Assembly: GCF_027214045.1 (NCBI RefSeq)
Contig: NZ_JAPWHE010000003.1
Coordinates: forward strand, 1-64,000
Source of the DNA: Castellaniella denitrificans
GTDB lineage: Bacteria; Pseudomonadota; Gammaproteobacteria; Burkholderiales; Burkholderiaceae_B
Length of the DNA stretch: 64,000 nt
Direction: 5' to 3'
In this document: positions 8,732 through 21,746 of the stretch, one piece after another
Layout of the letters: every line of letters starts with the position of its first letter
Numbering within the stretch: the first letter of the stretch is position 1
Notes under the pieces: generated by a model
What the model saw: the letters and a program-made list of their open reading frames with translations, nothing else
What the model was told of the DNA's origin: nothing
The model's database searches: none
Made by a program: the position numbers and the translations under genes

Positions 8732-10081
8732 TCAACTGGCCGGGATGTCCTTGGCGGCGACCATCTTCACCGTTTCGATCTTGTCCCCGGTGTATTTCCA
8801 GATGTTGACGGGCGTGATGACGTCGCCGTTCTTGTCGAAGTCGCACGGGCCGGCGACGCCGTTGTAGTTGATTTTCTTTTTGTCCTTCAGCGCCTTGAGC
8901 ATGGCGGTGACGCGGGCCTGGTCTCCGCCGTCGATCATCTCGCCCGGCGGGTTGGAGACCTTGCGCAGTTCGTCGCGCAGCATCGTGCCCGTGATCCTGG
9001 CGGCATCGGTGGCCCCCGCTGCCACAACGGCGGCCATGGCCAGTCCCGCAACCAGGCCGGCGTCGTATGAGCAGGTGGTGAACGGCGGGAAGTGATCGTG
9101 CTTGTAGGTGGCCATGTACGTCTTGGCGAAGTCTTGGTAGGACTGTGTGGTGGTGTCTTCGCCGGGGGCCGTGCCGTAGCGGCCGTCCATGTCCTTGGCG
9201 CCGACCTCTTTGATGATGTCGATGCTGGCGTTGCCGTCGGTGAACTGCCATTGGGTGAAGTTGAAAGTGTCGCGGGATTCCTTGCAGATGGCGATGGTGT
9301 GCGCCGGATAACTGACGATGAGCAACAGGTCGGGCTTGTCCTTGAGTGCCTGTGAAAGCATCGACTTGTAGGTCGGCTGGACTTCTTCCGGATGCGGGAC
9401 CTCGGCCAGGACGGTGCCGCCGCGCTTTTTGAAGGCGGCGGCGAAAGCGTTGGACAGGCCTTGTCCGTAAGGGTTGTTGATGTAGAGGGTGGCGACGCGC
9501 TTGAACTTGTAGTTCGGGTCGATTTCGCCGTTGACGAACTGGGCGGCCACCACCCCCTGCATGGCGTCGGACGCGCTGGTGCGGAACAGCAGGTCGGCCT
9601 TGGCGTCGGCGGGCAGCACGCTGACCAGCGGGGACGTGGTGCCGTTCCCGATCTGCAGCACGCCCGATGGGATGGTGACCGAGGTCGCGACGGCGACCGT
9701 GACACCGCTGGACCAGCCATTGATGATGACCGGTGTGTGCTGGGTGTCGATCATCTGGCGGGCCGCCTGGACGCCGACCGTCGGCAGGGTGGCGCTGTCG
9801 GCCGTGACATGGTGGGCGATGATGGGGCCGCCGAAGACTGCCGTGGCGGCGGTGTTGATCTGATCGACGGCGAGCCGGACCGCGTCGCGGTAATAGGGAC
9901 CGAACTCGGCTGCGGAGCCCGTCATGGGCAGAACCTGACCAAGATTGATGGCGGGCGGGGCCCCTGCGGCCAGGGCGCGCCGCAACGGCAGGACGCCGCC
10001 AAGCATCAGGACGCCGCCGGTGGCCCCGACGGATTGCAGGAAATGGCGGCGTGATTGAGGAAGAGGGGTTGGATCCGACAT
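8732..10081 (-). CDS. ABC transporter substrate-binding protein, Leu/Ile/Val-binding family, Tat-exported
   Basis: A 449-residue periplasmic type I binding protein (Peripla_BP_6/LivJ-like), presumably the binding component for the adjacent LivGFHM transporter. The N-terminus carries a twin-arginine motif, SRRHFLQ (residues 10-16), then a hydrophobic core and an ALAAGA cleavage region, so export of the folded protein by Tat is predicted. The mature part starts INLGQVLPMTGSAAEFGPYYRDAV, the family's usual opening. The ATG complementary to 10079-10081 has AAGGAG about 9 nt upstream; the longer open frame is not supported. It is transcribed convergently to the permease operon, so its level is set separately. 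A promoter is visible at 10199-10227. The ligand is not predictable. Confidence 0.88.
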   Translation of the reverse strand: MSDPTPLPQSRRHFLQSVGATGGVLMLGGVLPLRRALAAGAPPAINLGQVLPMTGSAAEFGPYYRDAVRLAVDQINTAATAVFGGPIIAHHVTADSATLPTVGVQAARQMIDTQHTPVIINGWSSGVTVAVATSVTIPSGVLQIGNGTTSPLVSVLPADAKADLLFRTSASDAMQGVVAAQFVNGEIDPNYKFKRVATLYINNPYGQGLSNAFAAAFKKRGGTVLAEVPHPEEVQPTYKSMLSQALKDKPDLLLIVSYPAHTIAICKESRDTFNFTQWQFTDGNASIDIIKEVGAKDMDGRYGTAPGEDTTTQSYQDFAKTYMATYKHDHFPPFTTCSYDAGLVAGLAMAAVVAAGATDAARITGTMLRDELRKVSNPPGEMIDGGDQARVTAMLKALKDKKKINYNGVAGPCDFDKNGDVITPVNIWKYTGDKIETVKMVAAKDIPAS

Positions 10082-10198
10082 GTGAAGCACTCCTTTCTGG
10101 TGACTGACGAGACGGCAGGCAAACGCAAAAAAGGCTCGGATGCTTTCGAGTCTGGCTCTCGGGCGCGCGGATGTTCCGGCCCGGGATGGTGGAAGTTC

Positions 10199-10227
10199 AT
10201 TACATCGGCTGCTCTCCGGCATGTCAA
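10199..10227 (-). promoter_or_regulatory. sigma-70 promoter for the binding-protein gene
   Basis: On the reverse strand TTGACA (complement of 10222-10227) is followed after exactly 17 nt by TGTAAT (complement of 10199-10204). That is near-consensus, with a leader of about 110 nt before the ATG at 10081. Confidence 0.75.
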
Positions 10228-10402
10228 TCGGGAATTGGTGCAGGTTCGATCGGCGCCGGTCCGTGGCCGCAAAGGCCCCGACCTGACAAAGGACTTTCAG
10301 TTTAGTTCCCAATACATTGATTTTTCAGGTTTTTATTTACAGGTCGATTCGTAAAAACAGTTGTAAGTGCTTGTTGTCATTGAATAAATTTCAATTTTTG
10401 CC

Positions 10403-10431
10403 TTGACCGGCCTCGATCCATCCCGTAGAGT
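10403..10431 (+). promoter_or_regulatory. dcw cluster promoter (Pmra)
   Basis: TTGACC at 10403-10408 and TAGAGT at 10426-10431, spaced 17 nt, form a good sigma-70 promoter immediately upstream of the MraZ repeats. The flanking sequence (10290-10400) is strikingly AT-rich for this genome. The gene-free stretch 10082-10475 otherwise holds only the divergent binding-protein promoter. Confidence 0.75.
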
Positions 10432-10466
10432 GGGGCAAAGTAGATTTTTGTGTCATGAAGTGGGAG
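10427..10466 (+). promoter_or_regulatory. MraZ operator: four 10-bp repeats
   Basis: GT dinucleotides of an AAAGTGGGNN-like unit recur at exactly 10-bp spacing: GTGGG at 10430, GTAGA at 10440, GTGTC at 10450 and GTGGG at 10460, mostly preceded by an A/T-rich triplet. MraZ is known to bind tandem GTGGG/AAAGTG boxes with this period and to repress its own operon. The first box abuts the -10 and the last overlaps the mraZ ribosome binding site. Confidence 0.75.
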
Positions 10467-10475
10467 AAACCCCTC

Positions 10476-10904
10476 GTGTTTCAAGGAAGCAGCGCGCTCA
10501 CGCTGGATGCCAAGGGCCGGATGTCCATTCCGGCCCGGCATCGTGACGCCCTGCAGACACAGGAACAGGGGCGCCTGACGCTGACACGGCATCCGGACGG
10601 TTGCCTGATGATCTATCCACGCTCCACCTGGGAGGCAAAGCGCGAGCAGATCGCGGCGCTGCCGGCCTCGGCGCGGCCCCTGCAGCGTCTGCTGCTGGGC
10701 AACGCCCAGGACGTGGACATGGACGGGGCGGGCCGCATCCTGGTCGCGCCCGAATTGCGCATGGCGGCCGGCCTGAGCCGGGACGTCATGCTGCTGGGAC
10801 TGGGATCGAACTTCGAATTGTGGGATCGCGCCCAATGGGAGGCGCGCTGCATGGCGGACGTGGGCAACCTCGATCCGGCCATTCTTGAACAGATTTCTTT
10901 CTGA
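10476..10904 (+). CDS. mraZ: transcriptional regulator MraZ
   Basis: DNA-binding regulator of the division and cell wall cluster, 142 residues. Two AbrB-like SpoVT/MraZ repeats are visible: [23 protein letters not shown] at the N-terminus and [19 protein letters not shown] (about residues 73-91), each with the conserved D-x-x-GR-x-x-x-P core. The GTG at 10476 is chosen because GGGAG (10462-10466) lies 9 nt upstream and the family begins M-F-x-G; an ATG at 10455 would fall inside the operator repeats. It is the first gene of the dcw operon, and autorepression is expected. Confidence 0.92.
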   Translation: MFQGSSALTLDAKGRMSIPARHRDALQTQEQGRLTLTRHPDGCLMIYPRSTWEAKREQIAALPASARPLQRLLLGNAQDVDMDGAGRILVAPELRMAAGLSRDVMLLGLGSNFELWDRAQWEARCMADVGNLDPAILEQISF

Positions 10905-10912
10905 ACCCGCAC

Positions 10913-11968
10913 ATGGCGTATTCCCATCGCACCGTTCTGCTGGAACCGGCCATCGACGCGTTGTTGAGCCCCGCGTTCGGCCGCCGGTCGGCTGTGCCGG
11001 AGCAGGCGCCGCCGCTCGACGGCGTTTACGTGGACGGGACGTTCGGCCGCGGGGGGCATAGCCGCCTGCTGTTGAGCCGGCTGGCACCGGGGGCGCGGCT
11101 GCTGGTGTTCGACAAAGACCCCGCAGCCATCGCCGAGGCCCTGGCGCTGCGCGCCGACGATGCCCGGGTCGAGATCGTCCATGAGGGTTTCGCAGACCTG
11201 GCCGCACAGCTCGATCGACTGGGCATTGACCGGGTGGATGGCGTGCTGCTGGACCTGGGCGTGTCCTCGCCCCAGATCGATGAGGCGGAACGCGGATTTT
11301 CGTTCATGCGGGATGGCCCGCTGGACATGCGCATGGACACCAGCCGTGGACAGACGGCGGCGCAATGGCTGGCCGAAGCCGACCAGGAACAGATCAAGGA
11401 GGTCATCGCAGATTATGGCGAAGAACGGTTTGCTTTCCAGATTGCAAAGGCGATTGTTGCGCGCCGCCAATCCAGGCCGCTGCGCACCACGGGCGAACTT
11501 GCCGAGCTCGTCGCCGGTGCCGTCCGTACGCGCGAAAAGGGTCAACACCCGGCCACCCGCACCTTTCAAGCTGTACGGATTCACATCAATGAAGAGCTCG
11601 CGCAGCTCGCGCACGCCCTCCCGGCAGCGCTGACCCGCCTGCGCGCGGGCGGGCGCCTGGCCGTGATCAGCTTCCACTCGCTGGAAGACCGCATGGTCAA
11701 GCAGTGCTTCGCCGCCGCGGCCCACCCGGGACGCGATCGGGCGCGGCTGCCGATTCCAGAGCGGGACATGCCGCAACCCTACGTGACTTTGCTGGGCCGC
11801 GTTCAGGCGGACGCCGCCGAGGTGGCGGACAACGTGCGCGCGCGTTCGGCCGTCCTGCGGGTGGCCGAGCGGACCGCGGTGCCTCTGTCGCTGGACGAGG
11901 CCTCCGCTTTCGTCCGCCTGCCCGGTCGTCCGGTTTCGCAGCGCAGGGCGGGGAGGGCGGCGCGATGA
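10913..11968 (+). CDS. rsmH: 16S rRNA (cytosine(1402)-N(4))-methyltransferase RsmH
   Basis: S-adenosylmethionine-dependent methylation of C1402 in the decoding centre, 351 residues. Motifs: [29 protein letters not shown] (SAM loop), [28 protein letters not shown] and the catalytic-region [13 protein letters not shown]. About 20 extra residues ([18 protein letters not shown]) lie between the first helix and the SAM loop. It overlaps ftsL by 4 nt (ATGA). Confidence 0.94.
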   Translation: MAYSHRTVLLEPAIDALLSPAFGRRSAVPEQAPPLDGVYVDGTFGRGGHSRLLLSRLAPGARLLVFDKDPAAIAEALALRADDARVEIVHEGFADLAAQLDRLGIDRVDGVLLDLGVSSPQIDEAERGFSFMRDGPLDMRMDTSRGQTAAQWLAEADQEQIKEVIADYGEERFAFQIAKAIVARRQSRPLRTTGELAELVAGAVRTREKGQHPATRTFQAVRIHINEELAQLAHALPAALTRLRAGGRLAVISFHSLEDRMVKQCFAAAAHPGRDRARLPIPERDMPQPYVTLLGRVQADAAEVADNVRARSAVLRVAERTAVPLSLDEASAFVRLPGRPVSQRRAGRAAR

Positions 11969-12255
11969 TCCGGCTGACCCTTTTCCTGGCGTTCATGCTG
12001 ATGGCTTCGGCCATTTCCCTGGTCACGGTGCGGTTCCAGACACGCGAGCTGTTCGTGGCATCCGAGCGGCTGAAGTCCCGTGCCCATGAGCTCGATTCGG
12101 AGTGGAGCCGCCTGCAGCTCGAGCGGGCGGAACTGGCTCGCAATGCCCGCATCGATTCGCTGGCCCGCTCGGATCTGCATCTGGTGTCGGTGACGCCGGA
12201 CCGCACGATCTACCTGCAGCAGCCGGCCCCCGTTGCGAGGGAGGGCCGGCCATGA
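11965..12255 (+). CDS. ftsL: cell division protein FtsL
   Basis: Small bitopic division protein, 96 residues. One membrane helix (about 3-21) is followed by a periplasmic coiled coil ([20 protein letters not shown]) and the FtsL-type tail with [18 protein letters not shown]. It forms the FtsQLB complex. Sequence conservation in the family is low, so the call rests on size, topology and position between rsmH and ftsI. It overlaps both neighbours by 4 nt. Confidence 0.9.
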   Translation: MIRLTLFLAFMLMASAISLVTVRFQTRELFVASERLKSRAHELDSEWSRLQLERAELARNARIDSLARSDLHLVSVTPDRTIYLQQPAPVAREGRP

Positions 12256-13990
12256 AGCGTTTCGGTTTCCACGAAAGCCCCGTGCTGGCGAGCCGTCCGG
12301 CCTTCTGGCGCGCGCGGCTGGTGGTGATCATGCTCATGCTGGGTTTCGCCGCGTTGGCGGCCAAGGCGCTGAATCTGCAGATCCTGTCCAATGAATTCCT
12401 GCAGCGCCAGGGTGAACGCCGCTATGAGCGTACCCTGGTGCTGCCGGCTTCGCGCGGCAAGATCCTTGACCGCAGCGGCTCGGTGGTGCTGGCTTCCAGC
12501 GTGCCGGCGAAGGCGGTCTGGGCGATTCCGGAAGATTTCCACAAGGCCTCCGACGCCCAGGTTTCCGAGTTGGCGCGGCTGCTGGACGTCAAGCCGGCCG
12601 AGTTGCGTCAACGCACGCAGGACGAGGACAAGAATTTCGTCTATCTGCAGCGCCAGGTGGCCGTCGACAAGGCCAAGGCCATCCAGCAACTGAAGATCCC
12701 GGGGGTCCAGCAACTGGCCGAGACGCGCCGCTTCTATCCGGAAGGCGAGGTCATGGCGCACATCGTCGGCTTCACCAATATCGAGGACCGGGGCATCGAG
12801 GGCATCGAACTGGCGTTCAACGACCGGCTGTCGGGGCAGCCGGGGTCCAGGCGCGTGATCAAGGACCGGCTGGGCCGCGTGGTCGAGGACGTTCAGGCCG
12901 TGGTGCCGCCGGTCGATGGCCAGAACCTCCAATTGTCCATCGACGCCGGTATCCAGTTCGACACCTATACGGCACTCAAGGCCGCCATGAAAGAGCATCA
13001 GGCGCGCGCGGCGGCGGCCATCGTGCTGGATGCCCGTTCGGGCGAGATCCTGGCGATGGTCAATCTGCCGTCCTACGATCCGAACGACACCTCGGCGCGC
13101 ACGGGCCAGGCGCTGCGCAATCGGGTGGTCACCGACACGTTCGAGCCCGGTTCCATCATGAAACCGTTCACGGCCGCGCTGGCCCTGGACGAGGGCAAGA
13201 TCACGACGCATACGCAGTTCGACACGGGCAATGGACGCTACAACTATCAGGGCGCCGTGATTTCCGACGTCAGCCGCAAGGGCAACGGCGTGCTGGATGT
13301 GGGCGGCATCATCCAGCGTTCCAGCAATATCGGCATGACCATGATCTCGGAGCGGCTGTCGTCCCAGTCGATGTGGGAGAAGTTCTCGGCGCTGGGCTTC
13401 GGTCGTGCGCCTCAGACACATTTCCCCGGCATGGTATCGGGCCGCTTGCGGCCCTGGCAGCGCTGGCGGCCGATCGAGCGCGCCACCATGGCCTACGGCT
13501 ACGGGCTGTCCGTATCCCTGCTCCAGGTCGCGCATGCCTACACCGTCTTTGCCCGCAACGGCGATATGGTCTCGCTGTCCCTGCTGCGGCGCGAGGGCGA
13601 ACCCACCAGCGTCCAGGTCTACACGCCTGAAATCGCCCGATTGATGCGCGGCATGCTGGAAGCCGCCGCCGGGCCGGACGGCGCCAAGCGGGCGCAGGTC
13701 CAGGGATACCGGGTGGCGGGCAAGAGCGGCACCGCGCGCAAGATCGTCAATGGCCAGTACAGCAAGACCAAATACCGCGGGTCTTTCGTGGGTCTGGCGC
13801 CGGTGTCCGATCCTCGCATCGTCGTGGCCGTGTCCATCGATGAGCCGAGCGCCGGGGGGTATTATGGCGGCCGCGTGGCCGCACCTGTCTTTTCCGACAT
13901 CGTTTCAAGCACCCTGCGCCGCCTCGGCGTGCGGCCGGACGCGCCCATGGATTCCCTCGTGGCCGTGGCGGGGCAGGGGGGAAGCACACA

Positions 13991-13994
<4 letters not shown>
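12252..13994 (+). CDS. ftsI: peptidoglycan D,D-transpeptidase FtsI (PBP3)
   Basis: Septal transpeptidase, 580 residues. A short cytoplasmic tail and one membrane segment (about 22-40) are followed by the PBP dimerisation domain (SRGKILDRSG onward). The transpeptidase domain has catalytic S301-I-M-K, S357-S-N and K491-S-G-T. The ATG at 12252 overlaps the ftsL stop; the longer open frame upstream is the ftsL region read in another frame. It works with FtsW at midcell. Confidence 0.95.
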
Positions 13995-16766
<2,772 letters not shown>

Positions 16767-16777
<11 letters not shown>

Positions 16778-17939
16778 ATTGGCGCGCTGGTTGTCCGACG
16801 AGCATTTCCGCGCCTTCGGCGTGGTGGAATACATTACGTTCCGCGCGCTGCTGGCCTGCGCCACGGCGCTGGCCATCGGTCTGGTGGCCGGTCCTTGGCT
16901 GATCCGCCGGTTGACGGCCCTGAAGATCGGCCAGGCGGTGCGCAGCTACGGCCCGCAGACGCACCTGCAGAAGAGCGGCACCCCGACCATGGGCGGCGCG
17001 CTGATCCTGATCGGCATCGGCATCAGCACGTTGCTGTGGGCGGACTGGACCAATCGCTTCGTCTGGGTGGTGCTGCTGGTGACTTTCGGCTTCGGCTGGA
17101 TCGGCTGGGCGGACGATTACCGCAAGGTCGTGCACCACGATCCGGAAGGCATGCCGGCGCGGCAGAAATTCTTCTGGCAGGCGCTGATCGGCGCCGTGGC
17201 CGCCGTCTACCTCAGTTTCGCCGTGTCGGCGCCGGCCAACACGGCGCTCTGGCCGCTGTTTCGTGAATGGATCCTGAGCGGCTTTGCCATGCCGCTGCCC
17301 GCGCGCGCCGACCTGATCGTGCCGTTCTTCAAGACCGTCAGTTATCCGCTGGGCGTGTTCGGCTTCGGCGCGCTGACCTGGCTGGTGATCGTGGGCACCA
17401 GCAACGCCGTGAACCTGACCGATGGCCTGGACGGCCTGGCGATCATGCCCACCGTGATGATCGGTTCGGCCCTGGGCATCTTCGCCTACGTGGTCGGGCG
17501 GGTGGACTATTCGAAGTACCTGCTGTTCCCCTACATTCCCGGCGCCTCCGAGCTGATGGTGATCTGCGCGGCCATCGCGGGCGCGGGTCTGGCTTTCCTG
17601 TGGTTCAACGCCTATCCCGCCCAGGTCTTCATGGGGGACGTGGGCGCCCTGGCGCTGGGGGGCGCGCTGGGCACGATCGCCGTCATCGTGCGGCAGGAAA
17701 TCGTCCTGTTCATCATGGGCGGGGTGTTCGTGGTCGAGACCCTGTCGGTGATGCTGCAGGTCACCTGGTTCAAATACACCAAAAAGCGCTATGGGGAAGG
17801 CCGCCGGATCTTCCGCATGGCCCCGCTGCATCACCATTTCGAGGTGGGTGGCTGGAAGGAAACCCAGGTGGTGGTCCGTTTCTGGATCATCACCATGATG
17901 CTGGTCATGGTCGGTCTGGCGAGCCTGAAACTGCGATGA
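16767..17939 (+). CDS. mraY: phospho-N-acetylmuramoyl-pentapeptide-transferase MraY
   Basis: Inner-membrane enzyme that makes lipid I from UDP-MurNAc-pentapeptide and undecaprenyl phosphate, 390 residues with about ten membrane segments. Motifs: [11 protein letters not shown], the catalytic aspartates in [33 protein letters not shown] and the histidine-rich MAPLHHHFE. It overlaps murEF by 11 nt and murD by 4 nt. Confidence 0.95.
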
Positions 17940-19474
17940 CGAGCCCCCGCGACTTCCCCTCCCTGCGCCGCGACGGCCTGACCCTGATCCTCGGATTGGG
18001 GGAAACGGGCGTGGCGGCGGCGCGCTGGTGCGCCGCGCAGGGCGTCCGCCTGCGGGTGCTGGACACGCGCGCGCGGCCCGGCGGATTGGACGCACTGAAG
18101 GCGGACGGCGTCGATGCCGATCTGCGGCTGGGGCCCGATGCCCTGACGGCCGACGCGCTCGACGAAGTGCACACGCTGGTGCTCAGTCCGGGCCTGAGCC
18201 CACTCGAGGCGCCCGTGGCCGGCCTGCTGGCGGCGGCGCGCGAGCGCGGCGTCGAAATCCTGGGCGAGATCGAGCTGTTCGCCCGCGCCCTGGGCGACCT
18301 GCGCGCACAGGGCTATGCGCCCGCCTTGCTTGCGGTGACAGGCACCAACGGCAAGACCACGGTCACATCACTGACGCGTCATCTGGTCGAGACGTGCGGT
18401 CGCCGCGTACGCGCGGCCGGCAATATCGGCCCGGCCGCGCTCGCCAGCCTGAAGGATGCGCTGGAGCAAGACGACCTGCCGGAGATCTGGGTGCTGGAGC
18501 TGTCCAGCTTCCAGCTGGAGTCCACTTTCTCTCTGGCGCCCGATGCGGCCACGGTGCTCAACGTCACTCAGGATCACCTGGACTGGCACGGTTCGATGCG
18601 TGCCTATGCGGCGGCCAAGGCGCGGCTGCTGGAGATGGCGCGGATCGCCGTCGTCAACCGCGACGACCCGTTGGTGCGGGACATGGTTGGCGACCTGGAC
18701 GACGAGCGCGTGCGCGGTTTCGGGGCGGATGCGCCGACCCTGGCGGGGGATTTCGGCCTGCTGACGCAACAGGGTCTGGTCTGGCTGGCGACTGCGCCCG
18801 AGGTCGAAACCGATCCGGTGGCTCAGGTTCCGGCCCGCCGCCGTCGGGCGGCGCGCGACGAAGCGCCCGCCCGGCGGCCCGCCGTGCCCGCCCAGGCGCT
18901 GATGCCAGCCGAGGCGCTGCGTATCCAGGGCACCCACAACGCGCTCAATGCGCTGGCGGCGCTGGCCCTGTGCCGCGCCATCGGACTGGAATGGGCGCCG
19001 CTGTTGCACGCCCTGCGCGGGTATCGGGGCGAGGCGCACCGCACGGAATTCGTGCGGGCGATTGCCGGGGTGGACTTCATTGACGACAGCAAAGGGACCA
19101 ATGTGGGTGCCACGCTGGCCGCCCTGAAGGGGCTGGGCCGGCCGGTGGTGCTGATCGCCGGCGGCCTGGGCAAGGGTCAGGATTTCGCGCCGCTGGCGCC
19201 GGCCGTGCGCGCCCATGCGCGCGCCGTGCTGCTGATCGGCCAGGACGGTCCGCTGATCGGCCAGGCGCTGGCGGACTGCGGGGTGCCGTTGCGGGCCTGC
19301 GCCACGCTGGAAGACGCCGTGGCCCAGGGCCTGGCACTGGCGCGGCCGGGCGACGCCGTACTGCTGTCGCCCGCCTGCGCCAGCATGGACATGTTCCGCA
19401 ACTACGCCCATCGCAGCGAATGCTTCGTCGAAGCCGTGCGCGAACTGGCGATCGAGCGTGGAGAGATCGCATGA
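17936..19474 (+). CDS. murD: UDP-N-acetylmuramoylalanine--D-glutamate ligase MurD
   Basis: Adds D-glutamate to UDP-MurNAc-L-Ala. The Rossmann-like start ([15 protein letters not shown]), P-loop [39 protein letters not shown] and [11 protein letters not shown] identify it. At 512 residues it is longer than E. coli MurD (438). Part of the excess is an arginine/proline/alanine-rich insert at about residues 284-325, between the central and C-terminal domains. It overlaps mraY and ftsW by 4 nt each. Confidence 0.94.
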   Translation: MTSPRDFPSLRRDGLTLILGLGETGVAAARWCAAQGVRLRVLDTRARPGGLDALKADGVDADLRLGPDALTADALDEVHTLVLSPGLSPLEAPVAGLLAAARERGVEILGEIELFARALGDLRAQGYAPALLAVTGTNGKTTVTSLTRHLVETCGRRVRAAGNIGPAALASLKDALEQDDLPEIWVLELSSFQLESTFSLAPDAATVLNVTQDHLDWHGSMRAYAAAKARLLEMARIAVVNRDDPLVRDMVGDLDDERVRGFGADAPTLAGDFGLLTQQGLVWLATAPEVETDPVAQVPARRRRAARDEAPARRPAVPAQALMPAEALRIQGTHNALNALAALALCRAIGLEWAPLLHALRGYRGEAHRTEFVRAIAGVDFIDDSKGTNVGATLAALKGLGRPVVLIAGGLGKGQDFAPLAPAVRAHARAVLLIGQDGPLIGQALADCGVPLRACATLEDAVAQGLALARPGDAVLLSPACASMDMFRNYAHRSECFVEAVRELAIERGEIA

Positions 19475-20676
19475 GCGTGCTCGGCACCCTGAGCGGCGGC
19501 GTGAACGCGGTGCGGCCGGGCCGCACGGCCATGCCCAGCGTGGACGTGGGGCTGATCGTGGCGGTCAGCGCCCTGGTCCTGTTCGGCCTGCTGATGGTGT
19601 ATTCGGCTTCGATCGCCCTGGCGGACGGACCGCGTTATGAAAGCTATGGCCGCTTCTATTTCGTCGGTCGCCATGCCGCATTCATTGTCATCGGCTTGCT
19701 GGCCGCGCTGTTCACCGCCAGCATTCCGATGCGGATCTGGCAAAAGGTCTCCATGCCCCTGTTCATCCTGGCGCTGGCCCTGTTGATGGTGGTGCTGGTG
19801 CCCGGCATCGGGCGCGAAGTCAACGGCGCCCGGCGCTGGCTGCCCCTCGGGCCGGTGAATTTCCAGCCCTCGGAGCTCATGAAGGCCGCCATCCTGTTGT
19901 ACGCAGCCGATTACGTGGTGCGCAAGCAGGCTCATCTTCAGGGTTTCGTGCGCGGGTTCGTGCGCGGGTTCGCACCCATGGCGCTGGCATTGATGCTGGT
20001 CGGGGTGCTGCTGCTGCTGGAACCCGACCTGGGCGCGTTCATCGTCATCGGCGCCATCGCCGTCGGTATCCTTTTCATTGGCGGAATCAACCTGAAGCTG
20101 TTCACCCTGCTGCTGGGCGGGGTGATGTCCAGCTTCCTGATGCTGATCTGGCTGTCGCCCTGGCGCCGCGAACGCCTGTTCGTCTACCTGGATCCCTGGA
20201 ATCCGGACAATGCCTACGGCAGCGCCTATCAGTTGTCCCATTCCCTGATCGCCCTGGGGCGGGGGGAATGGTTCGGCGTAGGCCTGGGCGCCAGCATCGA
20301 GAAACTGCATTATTTGCCGGAGGCGCATACCGACTTCATCGTCGCCGTCATCGGCGAGGAGCTGGGCCTGGTCGGGGTGCTGTGCCTGATCGCCGTGTTT
20401 GTCTACGTCGTGATGCGCGGCTTCGACATCGCCCGACAGGCGATGGTGCTGGAGCGGGTCTTCGACGGCCTGGTCGCCCAGGGCGTGGCGCTGTGGATGG
20501 GGGTCCAGTCCTTCATCAACGTCGGCGTCTGCCTGGGGCTGTTGCCGACCAAGGGGCTGACGCTGCCGCTGGTCAGCTACGGCGGCTCGGGCATCGTCAT
20601 GAATCTGGCGGCCATCGCGCTGCTGCTGCGGGTCGATTACGAGACCCGCTGCATGATGCGGGGGAAGCGGCGATGA
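19471..20676 (+). CDS. ftsW: septal peptidoglycan glycosyltransferase FtsW
   Basis: SEDS-family polymerase partner of FtsI, 401 residues with about ten membrane segments. Marks: [62 protein letters not shown] and [17 protein letters not shown]. The ATG at 19471 overlaps the murD stop. A cytoplasmic tail of about 20 residues precedes the first helix. Confidence 0.94.
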   Translation: MSVLGTLSGGVNAVRPGRTAMPSVDVGLIVAVSALVLFGLLMVYSASIALADGPRYESYGRFYFVGRHAAFIVIGLLAALFTASIPMRIWQKVSMPLFILALALLMVVLVPGIGREVNGARRWLPLGPVNFQPSELMKAAILLYAADYVVRKQAHLQGFVRGFVRGFAPMALALMLVGVLLLLEPDLGAFIVIGAIAVGILFIGGINLKLFTLLLGGVMSSFLMLIWLSPWRRERLFVYLDPWNPDNAYGSAYQLSHSLIALGRGEWFGVGLGASIEKLHYLPEAHTDFIVAVIGEELGLVGVLCLIAVFVYVVMRGFDIARQAMVLERVFDGLVAQGVALWMGVQSFINVGVCLGLLPTKGLTLPLVSYGGSGIVMNLAAIALLLRVDYETRCMMRGKRR

Positions 20677-21746
20677 GCGCGCGCACGATCCTCATCATGG
20701 CGGGTGGCACGGGCGGGCACATCATGCCGGGCCTGGCCGTGGCGGAGGTCCTGGGCGCCGCCGGCTGGCGTGTGCTGTGGCTGGGCGATCCGGCGCGCAT
20801 GGAAGGCCGCCTGGTGCCGGCGCGCGGCATCGAACTGCTGCCGCTGCGCTTCGGGGGCGTGCGCGGCAAGGGTGCCGGCGCGCTGCTGAAGCTGCCGTTC
20901 ACCCTGGGCGCGGCCTGCCTGCAAGCGCGCCGGCTGCTGCGTGTGCATCGTCCCGACGTGGTGCTGGGCATGGGCGGCTACGCGGCCTTTCCGGGTGGCC
21001 TGATGGCGCGCCTGGCGGGCATCCCCTTGGTCGTGCACGAGCAGAACGCCGTGGCGGGCACCGCCAATCGCGTCCTGGCCCGTTTCGCCAGCCGGGTGCT
21101 GTGCGGTTTCCCCGGGGCGCTGCCCGACGCCCTGATGGTGGGCAATCCGGTGCGCGCCGCGCTGAAATCGCTCGTCCCTCCAGGCGAGCGCTACGCCGGC
21201 CGTCAAGGTCCGCTGCGCGTGCTGGTGGTGGGTGGCAGCCTGGGGGCGGCCCGTCTGAACGAACTGGTGCCCGAGGCCCTGGCGCTGTTGCCAGCGGCGT
21301 CCCGGCCGCTGGTGCGCCATCAGGCGGGGGAGCGCCACGCCGAGGCCGTGCGCCGGCACTACGAGCGCCTGGGTGTGACCGGCGAGGTCGCGGCCTTCAT
21401 CGACGACATGGCCGAGGCCCTGGGCTGGGCCGACCTGGTCGTCTGCCGGGCGGGCGCCATGACGGTGGCCGAGGTCGCGGCCGTGGGCGTTGCGGCCCTG
21501 TTCATTCCATTGCCGCACGCCATCGACGACCACCAGACGGCCAATGCCCGCTATCTGTCCGAGTGCGGCGGCGGCTGGATGATGCCGCAGTCCGGTCTGG
21601 ACGCGTCCGGACTGTCGGACTGGCTGGCTTTGCGCCAGCGGGCCGAACTGTCCGCCGTGGCCACCCATGCCCGTGAACATGCAAGTCTGAACGCCGCGCA
21701 GTTGATCGCCGATGCCTGCGTCCATAGTCTGGAGGAATCGGCATGA
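20673..21746 (+). CDS. murG: undecaprenyldiphospho-muramoylpentapeptide beta-N-acetylglucosaminyltransferase MurG
   Basis: Makes lipid II from lipid I at the inner face of the membrane, 357 residues. Motifs: [17 protein letters not shown] (donor loop), [41 protein letters not shown] and [15 protein letters not shown]. It overlaps ftsW and murC by 4 nt. Confidence 0.95.
   Translation: MSARTILIMAGGTGGHIMPGLAVAEVLGAAGWRVLWLGDPARMEGRLVPARGIELLPLRFGGVRGKGAGALLKLPFTLGAACLQARRLLRVHRPDVVLGMGGYAAFPGGLMARLAGIPLVVHEQNAVAGTANRVLARFASRVLCGFPGALPDALMVGNPVRAALKSLVPPGERYAGRQGPLRVLVVGGSLGAARLNELVPEALALLPAASRPLVRHQAGERHAEAVRRHYERLGVTGEVAAFIDDMAEALGWADLVVCRAGAMTVAEVAAVGVAALFIPLPHAIDDHQTANARYLSECGGGWMMPQSGLDASGLSDWLALRQRAELSAVATHAREHASLNAAQLIADACVHSLEESA

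Noticed and set aside
10455-10475. Upstream ATG as the mraZ start
   Set aside because: It lies inside the MraZ operator repeats and has no ribosome binding site, whereas the GTG at 10476 has GGGAG at a proper distance and gives the family-typical N-terminus.
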